A stretch of DNA of 64,000 nt from VXRN01 sp963664365 (GCA_963664365.1 OY761144.1:3224001-3288000), one strand, 5' to 3'; shown: positions 1-8,624, counted from the stretch's first letter. The notes: generated by a model from the letters alone, not told the origin. Translations and numbers: made by a program.

Positions 1-878
1 CCGACGGCCTGACCCCCAACGCAGTCGCGGCCGCCGCGTTCAGCGTGCCCTTCATGTCGGACCGCAGGGTGGTGGTGGTCAAGGGACTGCTCTCGACTTT
101 CGAGCGCCGGGCGCCGTCCCGAAGCCGCGGCTCCTCCAACAACGATTCGCTCAAGACGTGGACCGAGTTCGCCGATCAGCTAGACTCACTTCCGCCAACT
201 ACGGATCTCGCCTTCGTCGATGGCGGGCTGTCGAAGAGCAATCCGCTCGCGCGAAAGCTGACGCCGCTCTCCCAAGTCCGGGAGTTTCCGCTGCCCAGAG
301 AACGCGACATGCCGGGATGGATAACGCAACGCGCAAAGTCAATCGGAGTGCGTATAGAACCTCGCGCCGCCGCAATGCTCGCCGAGGCCGTCGGCAGACA
401 GCCCCGGTTGATTGACTCCGAGCTGAGAAAGCTGGCCCTGTATGCCAATGGCACGCCCATCGGAGTCGAGGACGTGCGGAACATGGTCGCCTACGTACGC
501 GAGGCCAACATCTTTCAGGCCGTCGACGCGATTATCGACCGGCGAACGGGCGTCGCGCTCAGGATGCTGCGCCGGATCATGGAGGACGGCGCGCCCGCCG
601 CATACGTCATGACGATGATCGCGCGGCAGGTCCGGCTGCTGCTCATGGCGAAGGACATGAAGGAGCAGGGGCTGCCCCAGAACGAGATCGGACGCCGGCT
701 CAGGCTGTCCGGGTGGGTGCTGAACAAAACGCTCCAGCAGGAGCGGCGGCTGTCGTTAGACTACCTCGCGCATGTTCACGCCCAACTCGTAGAGACAGAT
801 CTCGCGCTGAAGACGAAGCCGCTCGATGAGCAGTTAGCGCTTGAGATACTGGTGGCGGAGCTCAGCTATATCGCGTAG
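1..878 (+). CDS. holA: DNA polymerase III delta subunit, 3' part
   Basis: This is the clamp-loader subunit that opens the sliding clamp during replisome assembly. The gene enters from the left edge: the frame is open from base 3 and the first 14 codons precede the first in-frame ATG at 45, so the N-terminus is missing. About 290 residues remain of a family of roughly 330-350. The early part (FSVPFMSDRRVVVVKG) is the usual strand of the ATPase-like domain, followed by the lid helices and the all-helical C-terminal collar domain (QVRLLLMAKDMKEQG onward). Delta is a non-catalytic AAA+ relative, so no Walker motif is expected. Its last 13 bases overlap the end of the convergent korB gene. Identification is from overall pattern and is fairly secure. 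Confidence 0.9.
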   Translation, partial: DGLTPNAVAAAAFSVPFMSDRRVVVVKGLLSTFERRAPSRSRGSSNNDSLKTWTEFADQLDSLPPTTDLAFVDGGLSKSNPLARKLTPLSQVREFPLPRERDMPGWITQRAKSIGVRIEPRAAAMLAEAVGRQPRLIDSELRKLALYANGTPIGVEDVRNMVAYVREANIFQAVDAIIDRRTGVALRMLRRIMEDGAPAAYVMTMIARQVRLLLMAKDMKEQGLPQNEIGRRLRLSGWVLNKTLQQERRLSLDYLAHVHAQLVETDLALKTKPLDEQLALEILVAELSYIA

Positions 879-1735
879 CTGTTGAGCAGCGCGGATACGT
901 CTTTGCCGGGGGCCTTTTCTGAGATTTCGTCGATGCGCTGGTCGAAGGTGGGGCGGTCGGAGTCTCGGTAGATGACGCCAAGCGGCACGCCCTCCGTTGA
1001 CGCCAACTCGAACGCCGACGTAGGATCCGTCTCGTCATAGTCGTCCGGTATATCGAAGGCCAGCCCCGGAATCCCCTTGCGCGGATTGCCTTTGAGGATG
1101 TCGTAGGTGTTGTTGTACTCAGTGCATGGCGACTGGATGTGGACGATGGCAAAGCCCGGATGCTCCATGGCGTCCACCATCATTTGCGTCATCGGGCGTA
1201 TCTGGCTGGACATCGTGGAAGCGACGTATGTAACGCCCATGCTGAGGTACATCTGGAACGGGTTGAGCTTCACCTCGGCCTTGCCGAAGGGCGTGGAGCT
1301 CGTGACGACGCCGAGGTCGGTCGTCGGGGAGCTTTGTCCCTTTGTCAGTCCGTACACGCCGTTGTCCATTACGACGGCGGTCACGTCGAGGTTCCGGGCG
1401 GCCTGGGGCGCGATGTGCTCGAAGCCGATTCCGAGGAAGTCGCCGTCCCCGGCGACTATCACCACGTTGAGGTCGGGGCGGCCCATCTTCACGCCCATCG
1501 CTATCGGCAGAGTCCTGCCGTGGATGCCGTGAAAGCCGTAGGGCTGCTCATCGCTCTCGAGCATGTGAACCATGTTGCCGGAGCATCCGATGCCGGCGAC
1601 GATCACGTTGCTTTCCATAGGCGTCTCGGTCTCGACCACTCTGCGCTGTATCGCGCCTTCGAGGGCGCGCCTCACACCGAAGTCACCGCATCCCGGGCAC
1701 CATTTGAAGTCGTACTCCGGGTTCTTGGTTGTCAT
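866..1735 (-). CDS. korB: 2-oxoacid:ferredoxin oxidoreductase, beta subunit
   Basis: Catalytic subunit that binds thiamine diphosphate and an iron-sulfur cluster and, with KorA, decarboxylates a 2-oxoacid (2-oxoglutarate in most two-subunit enzymes) to an acyl-CoA while reducing ferredoxin. The 289 residues begin with the cluster-binding CPGCG (Cys13, Cys16). A further Cys lies at 51, and the ThDP/Mg site is GDGD at 96-99 with Asn125. Size is normal for the beta chain of the two-subunit class. Its start overlaps the korA stop by 4 bases (ATGA), so the two are translationally coupled. The substrate cannot be fixed from sequence; pyruvate or branched-chain oxoacids are alternatives. Confidence 0.93.
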   Translation of the reverse strand: MTTKNPEYDFKWCPGCGDFGVRRALEGAIQRRVVETETPMESNVIVAGIGCSGNMVHMLESDEQPYGFHGIHGRTLPIAMGVKMGRPDLNVVIVAGDGDFLGIGFEHIAPQAARNLDVTAVVMDNGVYGLTKGQSSPTTDLGVVTSSTPFGKAEVKLNPFQMYLSMGVTYVASTMSSQIRPMTQMMVDAMEHPGFAIVHIQSPCTEYNNTYDILKGNPRKGIPGLAFDIPDDYDETDPTSAFELASTEGVPLGVIYRDSDRPTFDQRIDEISEKAPGKDVSALLNSYAI

Positions 1736-3447
1736 GCTGTCACACTCTCCTTCTGCTCTATTCCCGCTTTGTCGGATATGGCTTGAACCAGGTCCTTAAC
1801 CTTGAAGGGCAACCCGGTTATCTGGGTAACGGCCTCCGCATTGATTCCGAGGGTCCTCAGATACGCCGAGAACTGTCCCATGAAGTTCAACTCCGGCACG
1901 ATCACTAGGTCCTTGGCGCGGAGCTCCTCGACCAGTTCGTCGGGGAGAGGGTTGAGGAACATCGTGTAGTACCAGCCCAGTTCCGCGCCCGCTGCCGTGA
2001 GTTGTCGCCAAGCGCCGAGCGTCGGGCCTTTCGATCCGCCCCAGGGCATGACCACGACACTGGCGTCAGTGTTCTCGCTCTCGTACGTGCCGTCTTTTAG
2101 AAGTTCCAGCTTGCTGAAGCGGCGCGTGGTCATCTGTATGTGGCGCTCCGGCCTGTGCGTGGTGTCGCCCATGCCGTCGTGCTCGGAGCCGTTGGCAACG
2201 TAAGATCCCGGCCCTCCGGGTATCGGCATTGGGGAGAGTTCCCAACTCTCGTATCTATGATACCCGTTGGCGCCCACGTAGGTCTTTCGTCCTTCGACCG
2301 CCAACTTGGACAGGTCCGGCTTAGGTATGTTTTGATTGCGCTCGGACAGCATGTGCTCGCTGAGGATGACCACCGGGCCCTGGTACCGCTCGGCCCAGTT
2401 GAAGGCGTGTATGGCCGCGTAGAAGCACTCCTCCACGGTGCCGGGAGCTATGACCGGCAATCGCATGTCGCCGTGTCCGGGGTACAGCGCGGTCATCAGG
2501 TCGGACTGCTCGGTCTTGGTCGGCAGTCCGGTGGACGGTCCGCCGCGCTGTATGTCGGCCACGACCAGCGGAATCTCGGCCATCCATGCCAGGCCGAGCC
2601 CCTCACCCATCAGGGAGAACCCGGGGCCGGCGGTGCCGGTCATCGCCTTCTTGCCCGCGAATCCGGCGCCGACGATGCTCGTGATAGACTCGATCTCGGA
2701 CGTCGCCTGATACACGAACTTGCCCGACCTGGGCATGTTGCTCTCCATCCACACGAGCAGCGACGTGGCCGGCGAGATGGGATATCCGACGTACACGTCA
2801 ACGCCCGCGGCCATCGAGCCCAGGCCGAGCGCGACGTTCCCGTTGATGAGCACCTGCTCGCCTTCAGGCGGGATGGAGTCTGCCAGTTCTCCGAGGTTGA
2901 AGCCGCTCTTTTCCGCCTCGTCGCGGCCGAGGCTCAGCGCGAGGTGGTTCGACTCTATTATCTGCTGGTCGTTGGGCCTCCCCCGAGTGAACCGCTTGGT
3001 GACGAAGTCTTCGAGTATCTGTTGGCGTATGTCCACCAGGTATGCCAGCGCGCCCATGACGACCATGTTCGCCGCCCTGGTGTTGCCGGTGGAGCGGGCC
3101 AGTTCGTCGAACGGCATTCCGAAGCTCTTGCCGTCCGGCTCAAGCTGGAACTCCTCCGAGTTGTATATGATGACCCCGGTATCCCCGACCTCGTCGCGGT
3201 GGGTCTCGTAGGCGTACTCGTTGAAGGCGACCAGCACGTCAAGCTCGTCGCCCGAGCTGAGCACCGGCTGGGTGGAGATGCGGGTCTGCGTCCAGGTGGG
3301 GCCTCCCCTAATCTGCGACGGGAAGGTGGAGAAGGTCTGTACGTGGTATCCGACCTGGGCGTTCGCTTGGGCGAACCCCTCGGCTGAGGTCACCACGCCC
3401 TGTCCTCCCTCTCCCGCGAACCTGACTACGAAATCGGTCTTCTTCAT
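1732..3447 (-). CDS. korA: 2-oxoacid:ferredoxin oxidoreductase, fused gamma-alpha subunit
   Basis: Partner of KorB. The first ~185 residues are the gamma domain (VRFAGEGGQGVVTSAEGF near the N-terminus, then STFPSQIRGGPTW). From about residue 200 the alpha domain follows, with GNVALGLGSMAAGVDVYVGYPISPAT, the pyrimidine-binding half of the ThDP site. At 571 residues it has the usual length of the gamma-alpha fusion in two-subunit enzymes. No delta (ferredoxin) subunit gene adjoins, so an external ferredoxin is the likely acceptor. It is first in the operon and preceded by a good minus-strand promoter about 240 bases upstream of its ATG. Cytoplasmic; central carbon metabolism. Confidence 0.93.
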   Translation of the reverse strand: MKKTDFVVRFAGEGGQGVVTSAEGFAQANAQVGYHVQTFSTFPSQIRGGPTWTQTRISTQPVLSSGDELDVLVAFNEYAYETHRDEVGDTGVIIYNSEEFQLEPDGKSFGMPFDELARSTGNTRAANMVVMGALAYLVDIRQQILEDFVTKRFTRGRPNDQQIIESNHLALSLGRDEAEKSGFNLGELADSIPPEGEQVLINGNVALGLGSMAAGVDVYVGYPISPATSLLVWMESNMPRSGKFVYQATSEIESITSIVGAGFAGKKAMTGTAGPGFSLMGEGLGLAWMAEIPLVVADIQRGGPSTGLPTKTEQSDLMTALYPGHGDMRLPVIAPGTVEECFYAAIHAFNWAERYQGPVVILSEHMLSERNQNIPKPDLSKLAVEGRKTYVGANGYHRYESWELSPMPIPGGPGSYVANGSEHDGMGDTTHRPERHIQMTTRRFSKLELLKDGTYESENTDASVVVMPWGGSKGPTLGAWRQLTAAGAELGWYYTMFLNPLPDELVEELRAKDLVIVPELNFMGQFSAYLRTLGINAEAVTQITGLPFKVKDLVQAISDKAGIEQKESVTA

Positions 3448-3554
3448 TCAGGACTCCCTGATGTTCGGAACCCTCGCAATCCGCACGGCGCACTTCGACG
3501 CCTGATAGGATTGGTCGGGACTAGACGCGTCCGCCCACTCTAGGCCGGGCGCCA

Positions 3555-3601
3555 AAAACATGACGACCCTCCGGAGCGGGATCCGGCGGGCGAAATGTTT
3601 T
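3555..3601 (-). other. Nested hairpin in the korA leader
   Basis: Outer arms AAAACAT (3555-3561) and ATGTTTT (3595-3601) pair over 7 bases. Inside them CCGGA and TCCGG pair around a GCGGGA-type loop, with a possible 3-bp CCC/GGG helix between. In the korA direction the outer arm runs into a short T stretch, so it could act as an attenuator in the roughly 240-base leader. No known riboswitch consensus was recognised. The remainder of the 3448-3854 gap holds only the two divergent promoters described separately. Confidence 0.45.
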
Positions 3602-3693
3602 CTCGGATGATCAGTGGGCAATTGCTGAGACTGTGCTCTTTTCGAGGGTCGGCGCTGCGACCGACAACTTTACTTTCATTCTAGCACGTCTCG

Positions 3694-3723
3694 AATATAT
3701 CAGTTGGATTTTGAGGGTGTCAA
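3694..3723 (-). promoter_or_regulatory. Probable sigma70-type promoter for korAB
   Basis: On the minus strand a perfect TTGACA (3718-3723) is followed after 18 bases by TATATT (3694-3699). A start near 3687 would leave about 240 bases of untranslated leader before korA. A second -10-like TAGAAT lies slightly downstream in the same direction. Confidence 0.6.
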
Positions 3724-3796
3724 TTTTGTGAAGGGTTGCACATACTAGGATTCGGGCGGCGCCGGGTCGCCGCGCGCAGGATGGCTCAAAAAGTAA

Positions 3797-3817
3797 TATA
3801 ATCACCTCAACCGAGGT
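3797..3817 (+). promoter_or_regulatory. -10 element and small dyad before the decarboxylase pair
   Basis: TATAAT at 3797-3802 is a consensus -10, but the bases 17 upstream are GC-rich and do not form a -35. Just downstream ACCTC (3804-3808) and GAGGT (3813-3817) form a 5-bp inverted repeat at the expected transcription start. Lack of a -35 together with a dyad on the start suggests an activator or repressor, but the evidence is thin. Confidence 0.4.
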
Positions 3818-3854
3818 CAGTAAGCGCCGAGCAAAGGGAAACGGAGGCCGATCA

Positions 3855-4373
3855 GTGGTACATCAACAAGCCGCAATCCTCAGGCCTGAGACTATGGTCG
3901 AGGAGTTCAAGAAGAACGGCGTCACCCACGTCGTGACGATTCCGGACAGTGAGACCAACTACCTTTATGAACTGATGGAGGACCAAGACTGGCTGGAAGT
4001 CGTTCCGGTGTCGCGGGAGGGGGAGGCATACGGCACGGCCTACGGCCTGAACATCGCGGGCAAGGTTCCCGTCGTGCTGATCCAGAACACCGGAATGATG
4101 GAGTCGGGCGACTCGATTCGGGGCATGGCGCTGGACGCCGGATTCCCGTTGGTCATGGTCGTAGGATACCGGGGCTGGACTCGGCGTGGGGTCATCAACG
4201 ACTCGGTCGCCAAGTACACCGAGCCGTTCCTGCACGCGTTCGGAATCAACTACTACCTCGTCGAGCAGAACGAAGACGGCGGCCGGATATCCACGGCTTT
4301 CGAGGAGGCGCGGGCGACCAATGGCCCCGTCGCCATCTTGGTCGGCGACGAGTATCACGGCTTCAATAGGTAA
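3855..4373 (+). CDS. ThDP-dependent decarboxylase, alpha (PYR) subunit; sulfopyruvate/phosphonopyruvate type
   Basis: The 172-residue chain matches the small alpha subunit of two-chain sulfopyruvate decarboxylase (ComD-like), which carries the pyrimidine half of the ThDP site. Typical stretches are PETMVEEFKKNGVTHVVTIP near the start, then SREGEAYGTAYGL with the conserved Glu, and IQNTGMMESGDSIRG. Start is GTG at 3855, with ACGGAGG seven bases upstream. The beta subunit follows after 31 bases. In methanogens the pair makes sulfoacetaldehyde for coenzyme M; in bacteria relatives act on sulfopyruvate or phosphonopyruvate. Which applies here is unknown: no sulfolactate or phosphonate genes adjoin. 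Confidence 0.8.
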   Translation: MVHQQAAILRPETMVEEFKKNGVTHVVTIPDSETNYLYELMEDQDWLEVVPVSREGEAYGTAYGLNIAGKVPVVLIQNTGMMESGDSIRGMALDAGFPLVMVVGYRGWTRRGVINDSVAKYTEPFLHAFGINYYLVEQNEDGGRISTAFEEARATNGPVAILVGDEYHGFNR

Positions 4374-4404
4374 TCTCAAAATCGAACCACCGAAGGAGTT
4401 CACC

Positions 4405-4989
4405 TTGATCGACGTAGAAGACGTATTCAAAGCATTCCAGGAACACCGCGGCGACGCCATAGTCGCGCCCACAGGCACGGCGGGCGGCCACTGGCGAGAC
4501 TTCAGCGCCAACGAGCGGCGAGACATCTCGCTGGGAGGGGCGATGGGACAGACGACATCCGCCGCCCTCGGACTCGCGCTGGGACTGCCGGACGAAAAGA
4601 TCGTGCTCTTCGACGCCGAGGGGTCGCTTCTGATGAACCTCGGCGCGCTCGCGACTATCGCGGGAAAGAAGCCCGCGAACTTCTACCACTTCCTCTTGGA
4701 CAACGAGTGCTACGCCACGACGGGCGGTCAGCCGGTGCCCAACTCTCAGGAGATCGACTACGCGCTGATGGCAAAGGGCGCGGGGTACGCCTCGACCCAC
4801 AGCTTCGACGACCTCGAGGAGTTCGCGACGAGCGTGGGAGAGATCATGCAGGAGACCGGCCCTGTGTTCGTCTCGATCAAGATAACGCCCGAAGTCCAGA
4901 ACATGCCCATCGGACTACGCGAGCGCAGGCCGAGCCGGAGCCGCACCCAGACGGTCAACGACTTGCAGGAAGAGCTGGGTATTGGGTGA
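4405..4989 (+). CDS. ThDP-dependent decarboxylase, beta (PP) subunit; sulfopyruvate/phosphonopyruvate type
   Basis: Second half of the two-chain decarboxylase, 194 residues from a TTG start at 4405. That start is chosen because AAGGAG sits 6 bases upstream and the product then begins IDVEDVFKAFQEH, as in the family; the open frame continues upstream into the alpha gene but is not plausible there. The diphosphate/Mg motif is DAEGS at 70-74 with Asn100, a slight change from the common GDGS. LGGAMGQTTSAALGLALGLP precedes it. The pair would assemble as alpha-beta heteromers in the cytoplasm. Function beyond 2-oxoacid decarboxylation is inference. Confidence 0.8.
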   Translation: MIDVEDVFKAFQEHRGDAIVAPTGTAGGHWRDFSANERRDISLGGAMGQTTSAALGLALGLPDEKIVLFDAEGSLLMNLGALATIAGKKPANFYHFLLDNECYATTGGQPVPNSQEIDYALMAKGAGYASTHSFDDLEEFATSVGEIMQETGPVFVSIKITPEVQNMPIGLRERRPSRSRTQTVNDLQEELGIG

Positions 4990-5054
4990 GTTCAGGCTCG
5001 GCGCGTGATTCTGAGCGAAGCGAAGAAGCCATAGACCCTCAAGGTCGGTTTGGT

Positions 5055-5792
5055 CTAATCACCGTCGTCCTCGCCGTCGATTTGGAATAAAACTACCTTT
5101 ACTCCGGCGTCTTCGGCAAGGTCCTTCGCGTCTCGGCTTATGTCCGTACCCGCAACCACGCTGGCCTGAACCTGCTGGCCGAAGACCTTCTCAATTGCCT
5201 CGGCCGCTTGCGCCACCCTCGTAACGTCCTTTACGCGGATCGTTTTGGACACTTCCACCGGAAACCAGCGGGTTTCCCAACCCGCATCCGTATGCACAGA
5301 CGCGGTGTAAACCAGATCGGCGCGTAGAAGTCGCCGCTCATCGCCCTCGGTGATGGTGTCGGCGTCGTAAGCGTCGTCCACGGAGGACGTGTAGCCGCCG
5401 TTATCGGGCTGTAGCGACCGCCGAGCGCTGTAACGCAGCCCAATGGCTCGCAACCTGGCTTCTGCCACACTACGCAGCCGTGATTGGAGAACGTTGGCTG
5501 CCTTTTCTTCCAAGTCTCGGCCCAAGACGACGGAGTTGATCGAATGGACATCGGTTTCGAGCCTGTCCACCCGGATACCCAGAGCGTTGAAGTCCTCCCG
5601 CAGAGCAATCAGCGCCTCGCCCTGCTCTTTGAGTGTTTTAAGGATGGCCTTCTGCGTCTCTTCGAACGAGTCCATCCGAGTGTATAGCGCCGGCAGCGCC
5701 GACAGGCCAAGCGCCTCGAACAACCGCGTCCGCAGTTCAGCGTCGGAACTGATCCTCTCGATCAACTCCTCGTATGTAGTTAGCTGCGCCAT
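5055..5792 (-). CDS. Unknown coiled-coil protein with nuclease-fold-like C-terminus
   Basis: I do not recognise a named family. The 245 residues fall into three parts. An N-terminal helical region (1-45) is followed by a heptad-rich coiled coil at about 45-95 (EETQKAILKTLKEQGEALIALREDFN and on). The C-terminal alpha/beta domain contains ADLVYTASVH then WFPVEVSKTI, which looks like the D...ExS/K core of PD-(D/E)XK-type domains, with VAQAAEAIEKVFG helices after it. This arrangement resembles DUF3782-type proteins. Neighbours give no clue: it stands alone between the decarboxylase pair and the antiporter. Nuclease activity is speculation because the third catalytic position is Ser, not Lys. Confidence 0.7.
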   Translation of the reverse strand: MAQLTTYEELIERISSDAELRTRLFEALGLSALPALYTRMDSFEETQKAILKTLKEQGEALIALREDFNALGIRVDRLETDVHSINSVVLGRDLEEKAANVLQSRLRSVAEARLRAIGLRYSARRSLQPDNGGYTSSVDDAYDADTITEGDERRLLRADLVYTASVHTDAGWETRWFPVEVSKTIRVKDVTRVAQAAEAIEKVFGQQVQASVVAGTDISRDAKDLAEDAGVKVVLFQIDGEDDGD

Positions 5793-5914
5793 CCGATTAC
5801 TCCTCTAAGTAGTTTACTCTATTTCCGCCTCCGCGTTCACACTGTGGTCTCGCTGTTCGTCCGAGGGCGCTCCTCTTCGAGGCCCGACATTTGGCCCGCG
5901 ACCAGCCGTGCCCG

Positions 5915-6985
5915 CTAGTTGATTGTGAACACTAGCAGACTCGCGATGGCGTACACGGAGATCAGCGCCCCCGCCTCGATGGTGACGAATCCGGCCTGTT
6001 TGTTTCCCGGACGTATCATGACGGCGAGGACGATGACCGTCGTCATGGCTATCGCGATGAGTCCGGTGAGCGCGTGAACCTGCGAGACGGCGGTCCAGAT
6101 GGGGCCTCCTGTGTGTGCCACGTCGTTCAGGAAGAGGACGAACCCCATGTTGAACAGGTTGCTGCCCAGCAGGTTGGTGATGGCAAGCTCCGGGGCGGCG
6201 ATGCGGAGCGCCGCGAAGGATGTCGCCAGCTCGGGCAGAGACGTAGCGGCTGCGAGGAACTGCGTGCCCATGAAGCTGGCGTTCCACCCCATCTTGACCG
6301 CCACCTCGTCGCTCACGAAAGATAGCCAGACTGCCGCTCCGACGACCGCCAGGGCCGTCAGCGTGTATATCGCAACGTGTTTCGGCAGACTCTCGGAGGC
6401 GTATTTTCCAGGCTCTTCGGAAGCGGTTCTGTCGTCGTCGGAGTTCTGCTTCCGCTCGAACAAATAGATGAAGTACATGGCGGCTGCGAAGCTGACGATC
6501 AGCACAATGGACAGGGGGCTGACGATCCAAGCGTCGAGGATTGTCGTCATGTGGTGCAGCAGGACGGCCACGCCGCCAAGCGCGATGATGCCTGTGCCCA
6601 GCGCGCCCACAACGACGGGCGACGTGCCTACGTGATTCAGAAGGTAGCGGTTTCGCCAGAAGATATCCATCAGGCCGATTATCAGCAGGTTGAACAGGTT
6701 GCTGCCGAACGCGCCGCCGACTGCGAGATCTGGCTCGCCGACTAGGGCAACCGAGCTTACCCCCGTCACCAACTCGGGGAGAGACGTAGCGGTGGCGAGC
6801 ATGACCACGCCGACGAAGGAGCGGCCAAGCCCGGTCTTGATGGCTATGACGTCCGCCGACTTGGCCAGGAATACGGATGCCCCCAGTATCACAGCCGCCG
6901 CAACGCCAAGCTGTATCCAGAGAATCGCTATCGGCATGATGTCTTCATCCAGCGGCGTGAATGGTGGTCGCCGTCGCGGAATCAT
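5915..6985 (-). CDS. Calcium/sodium antiporter (CaCA family)
   Basis: Inner-membrane cation exchanger of the YrbG-like branch. It shows the two inverted alpha-repeats of the family: residues about 55-80 (ATATSLPELVTG) and 236-262 (AAATSLPELATS), each with the ion-binding TSLPE, and GSNLFN after each. About ten membrane segments are visible, split by an acidic hydrophilic linker at 181-200, the usual central cytosolic loop. Length 356 is slightly above the family norm of ~320-340. An internal ATG at 6937 (MPIAILWIQLG) would give the standard length; the longer start has a GGGGGTG upstream, so the choice is uncertain. It is a single-gene unit. Confidence 0.9.
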   Translation of the reverse strand: MIPRRRPPFTPLDEDIMPIAILWIQLGVAAAVILGASVFLAKSADVIAIKTGLGRSFVGVVMLATATSLPELVTGVSSVALVGEPDLAVGGAFGSNLFNLLIIGLMDIFWRNRYLLNHVGTSPVVVGALGTGIIALGGVAVLLHHMTTILDAWIVSPLSIVLIVSFAAAMYFIYLFERKQNSDDDRTASEEPGKYASESLPKHVAIYTLTALAVVGAAVWLSFVSDEVAVKMGWNASFMGTQFLAAATSLPELATSFAALRIAAPELAITNLLGSNLFNMGFVLFLNDVAHTGGPIWTAVSQVHALTGLIAIAMTTVIVLAVMIRPGNKQAGFVTIEAGALISVYAIASLLVFTIN

Positions 6986-7069
6986 ACACTACACCCCCAA
7001 GACCATGCCCACGGCCATTTCCAAATTCGCGCTCTCAGTTGACCCCAAAACGGTTCATTCTGTGGTATA

Positions 7070-7087
7070 TTGAGCCTAGCCGCTCAA
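7070..7087 (+). promoter_or_regulatory. Operator-like inverted repeat upstream of the DUF1800 gene
   Basis: TTGAGC (7070-7075) and GCTCAA (7082-7087) form a perfect 6-bp dyad with a 6-base spacer. It overlaps a TATATT (7066-7071) that could be a -10; the nearest TTGACC lies 21 bases upstream, too far for a standard promoter. Possible repressor site, weakly supported. Confidence 0.3.
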
Positions 7088-7181
7088 TGTGGAAGGTGCG
7101 CTGTACGGTACGGTCAAGCTGCGTTTAGCGCTTGGAACGCTGAACGGCGCTCATGAACGAATTACAAAGACGGAGGCAGAT

Positions 7182-8624
7182 ATGACCACGGCAACGACAG
7201 ATCTGCAGCTAATGGCGCATCTCATGAGGCGCGCGGGATTCGGAGCGAACCGGAGTCAGCTAGAGGAATACGCAGAGAGGGGCTACGACGCAACAGTCGA
7301 AGAGCTCCTAACTCCCGCCGAAAGCCACGAGATGACCGACGACCTGATATGGCGATACCACAACGAGCAGTCCGGAATGATGGGACAGATCGCCCCGGGC
7401 ACCCACTGGATCTACAAGCTCGTCTCCACCACCAACCCGCTCAATGAGAAGATGGCCCTCTTCTGGCACGGCGTCTTTGCCACCGGATACCCCAAGATAA
7501 CCAACGGCAAGGTTCTGAACGACCAGATAAGAATGTTCCGCCGGTACGGGATGGGGAGCTTCAAGGACCTCCTCCTCGAGCTTGCCAGGGACCCCGCCAT
7601 GATCATCTGGCTGGACAATCACGACAATCACAAGGGCGCGATCAACGAGAATTTCGGACGGGAGCTGCTCGAGTTGTTCTCGATGGGCGTCGGCAACTAC
7701 AGCGAGGAAGACATCAAGGAGGCGTCCCGCGCTTTCACCGGCTGGACGATTGGCAACCTTGAGTACATGGCGCTCCGGGCGGAGCGCGACTCGATCTGGC
7801 CGTACGGCCGTATCTCATGGCACTTCCGCTTCGATGAAGAGGACCACGACGACGGTGAGAAGGAGTTCCTCGGCCACAAGGGCAACTTTGACGGCGAGGA
7901 GATCATCGACATCATCTGTCGTCAGCCCGCCACCGCGCGGTTCATAGCGAGGTACATGTACCACTTCTTCGTCGCAGACGAGCCGCCCGTACCACAGTGG
8001 CCTTACGTTGAGCCGCAGGACCCGCAGGCCATCGAGACCCTCGCAAACGCCTACTTCGAGAGCGACTACGACATAGGCCACATGCTGCGCGTGCTTTTCA
8101 CCTCCGACTTTTTCAAGTCGCGCGACTGCTGGTACGCCAGGGTCAAGAGCCCGGCGGAGTTTATGACCGGCGTGCTGAGGCTGACGGGTGAGTTCCACAG
8201 GCCCAGGCGCTCGATCGTGGAACGCCAGGCCCAGATGTCCTGGATGGGCCAGTATCTGATCAACCCTCCGTCCGTAGAGGGCTGGCACGAGGGACTGGAG
8301 TGGATCGACACCGGGACGTTCGTCGAGCGGCTCAACTTCGCCTCAGGCCAGTTGGGCAACGCTGAGCATCCGGGCGTCAGGTCGATCATCGAGCGTGTGG
8401 CGACGAACGGAGGCTCCGCTATCGGACCCGCCGAACTGGTTGACCGCTGCCTGGACGAGATAGGCATGATATCCGTGTCCGACGACACCAGGGCGTCTCT
8501 GGTGGACTACGCCTCGGCGGACGGCGAGATCATCGCCGGACCTGAGGTCGAGCCCGAGACCGAACAGCGCGTTTCTCAGTTGCTTCAGATGATCGCGGCC
8601 ACGCACGAGTTCCAGCGCGCATAG
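7182..8624 (+). CDS. DUF1800 family protein
   Basis: DUF1800 proteins of unknown function usually precede a DUF1501 gene, as here. Family hallmarks are the opening LMAHLMRRAGFGANRSQLEEYAERGYDATVEELL, the central KMALFWHGVF and FRRYGMGSFKDLLLELARDPAM, then NENFGRELLELFSMG and EASRAFTGWTI, and near the end NPPSVEGWHEGLEWIDTGTF. The ATG at 7182 with CGGAGG 6-11 bases upstream is preferred to an earlier in-frame ATG at 7089, giving 480 residues. No signal peptide or twin-arginine motif is visible, although many relatives are thought to be exported. It is the first gene of a three-gene unit with the NHL and DUF1501 genes. Confidence 0.92.
   Translation: MTTATTDLQLMAHLMRRAGFGANRSQLEEYAERGYDATVEELLTPAESHEMTDDLIWRYHNEQSGMMGQIAPGTHWIYKLVSTTNPLNEKMALFWHGVFATGYPKITNGKVLNDQIRMFRRYGMGSFKDLLLELARDPAMIIWLDNHDNHKGAINENFGRELLELFSMGVGNYSEEDIKEASRAFTGWTIGNLEYMALRAERDSIWPYGRISWHFRFDEEDHDDGEKEFLGHKGNFDGEEIIDIICRQPATARFIARYMYHFFVADEPPVPQWPYVEPQDPQAIETLANAYFESDYDIGHMLRVLFTSDFFKSRDCWYARVKSPAEFMTGVLRLTGEFHRPRRSIVERQAQMSWMGQYLINPPSVEGWHEGLEWIDTGTFVERLNFASGQLGNAEHPGVRSIIERVATNGGSAIGPAELVDRCLDEIGMISVSDDTRASLVDYASADGEIIAGPEVEPETEQRVSQLLQMIAATHEFQRA

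Noticed and set aside
2140..3387. 415-codon plus-strand frame opposite korA
   Set aside because: korA is clear on the other strand; this translation is low-complexity Arg/Gly/His.
3612..3640. CTGAGA in the korA/decarboxylase gap as part of a thiamine riboswitch, given the ThDP enzymes nearby
   Set aside because: The partner helices and the second conserved block of the THI element are not found on either strand.
3611..3805. 64-codon minus-strand frame in the korA/decarboxylase gap
   Set aside because: It overlaps both divergent promoters, and its translation resembles no protein.
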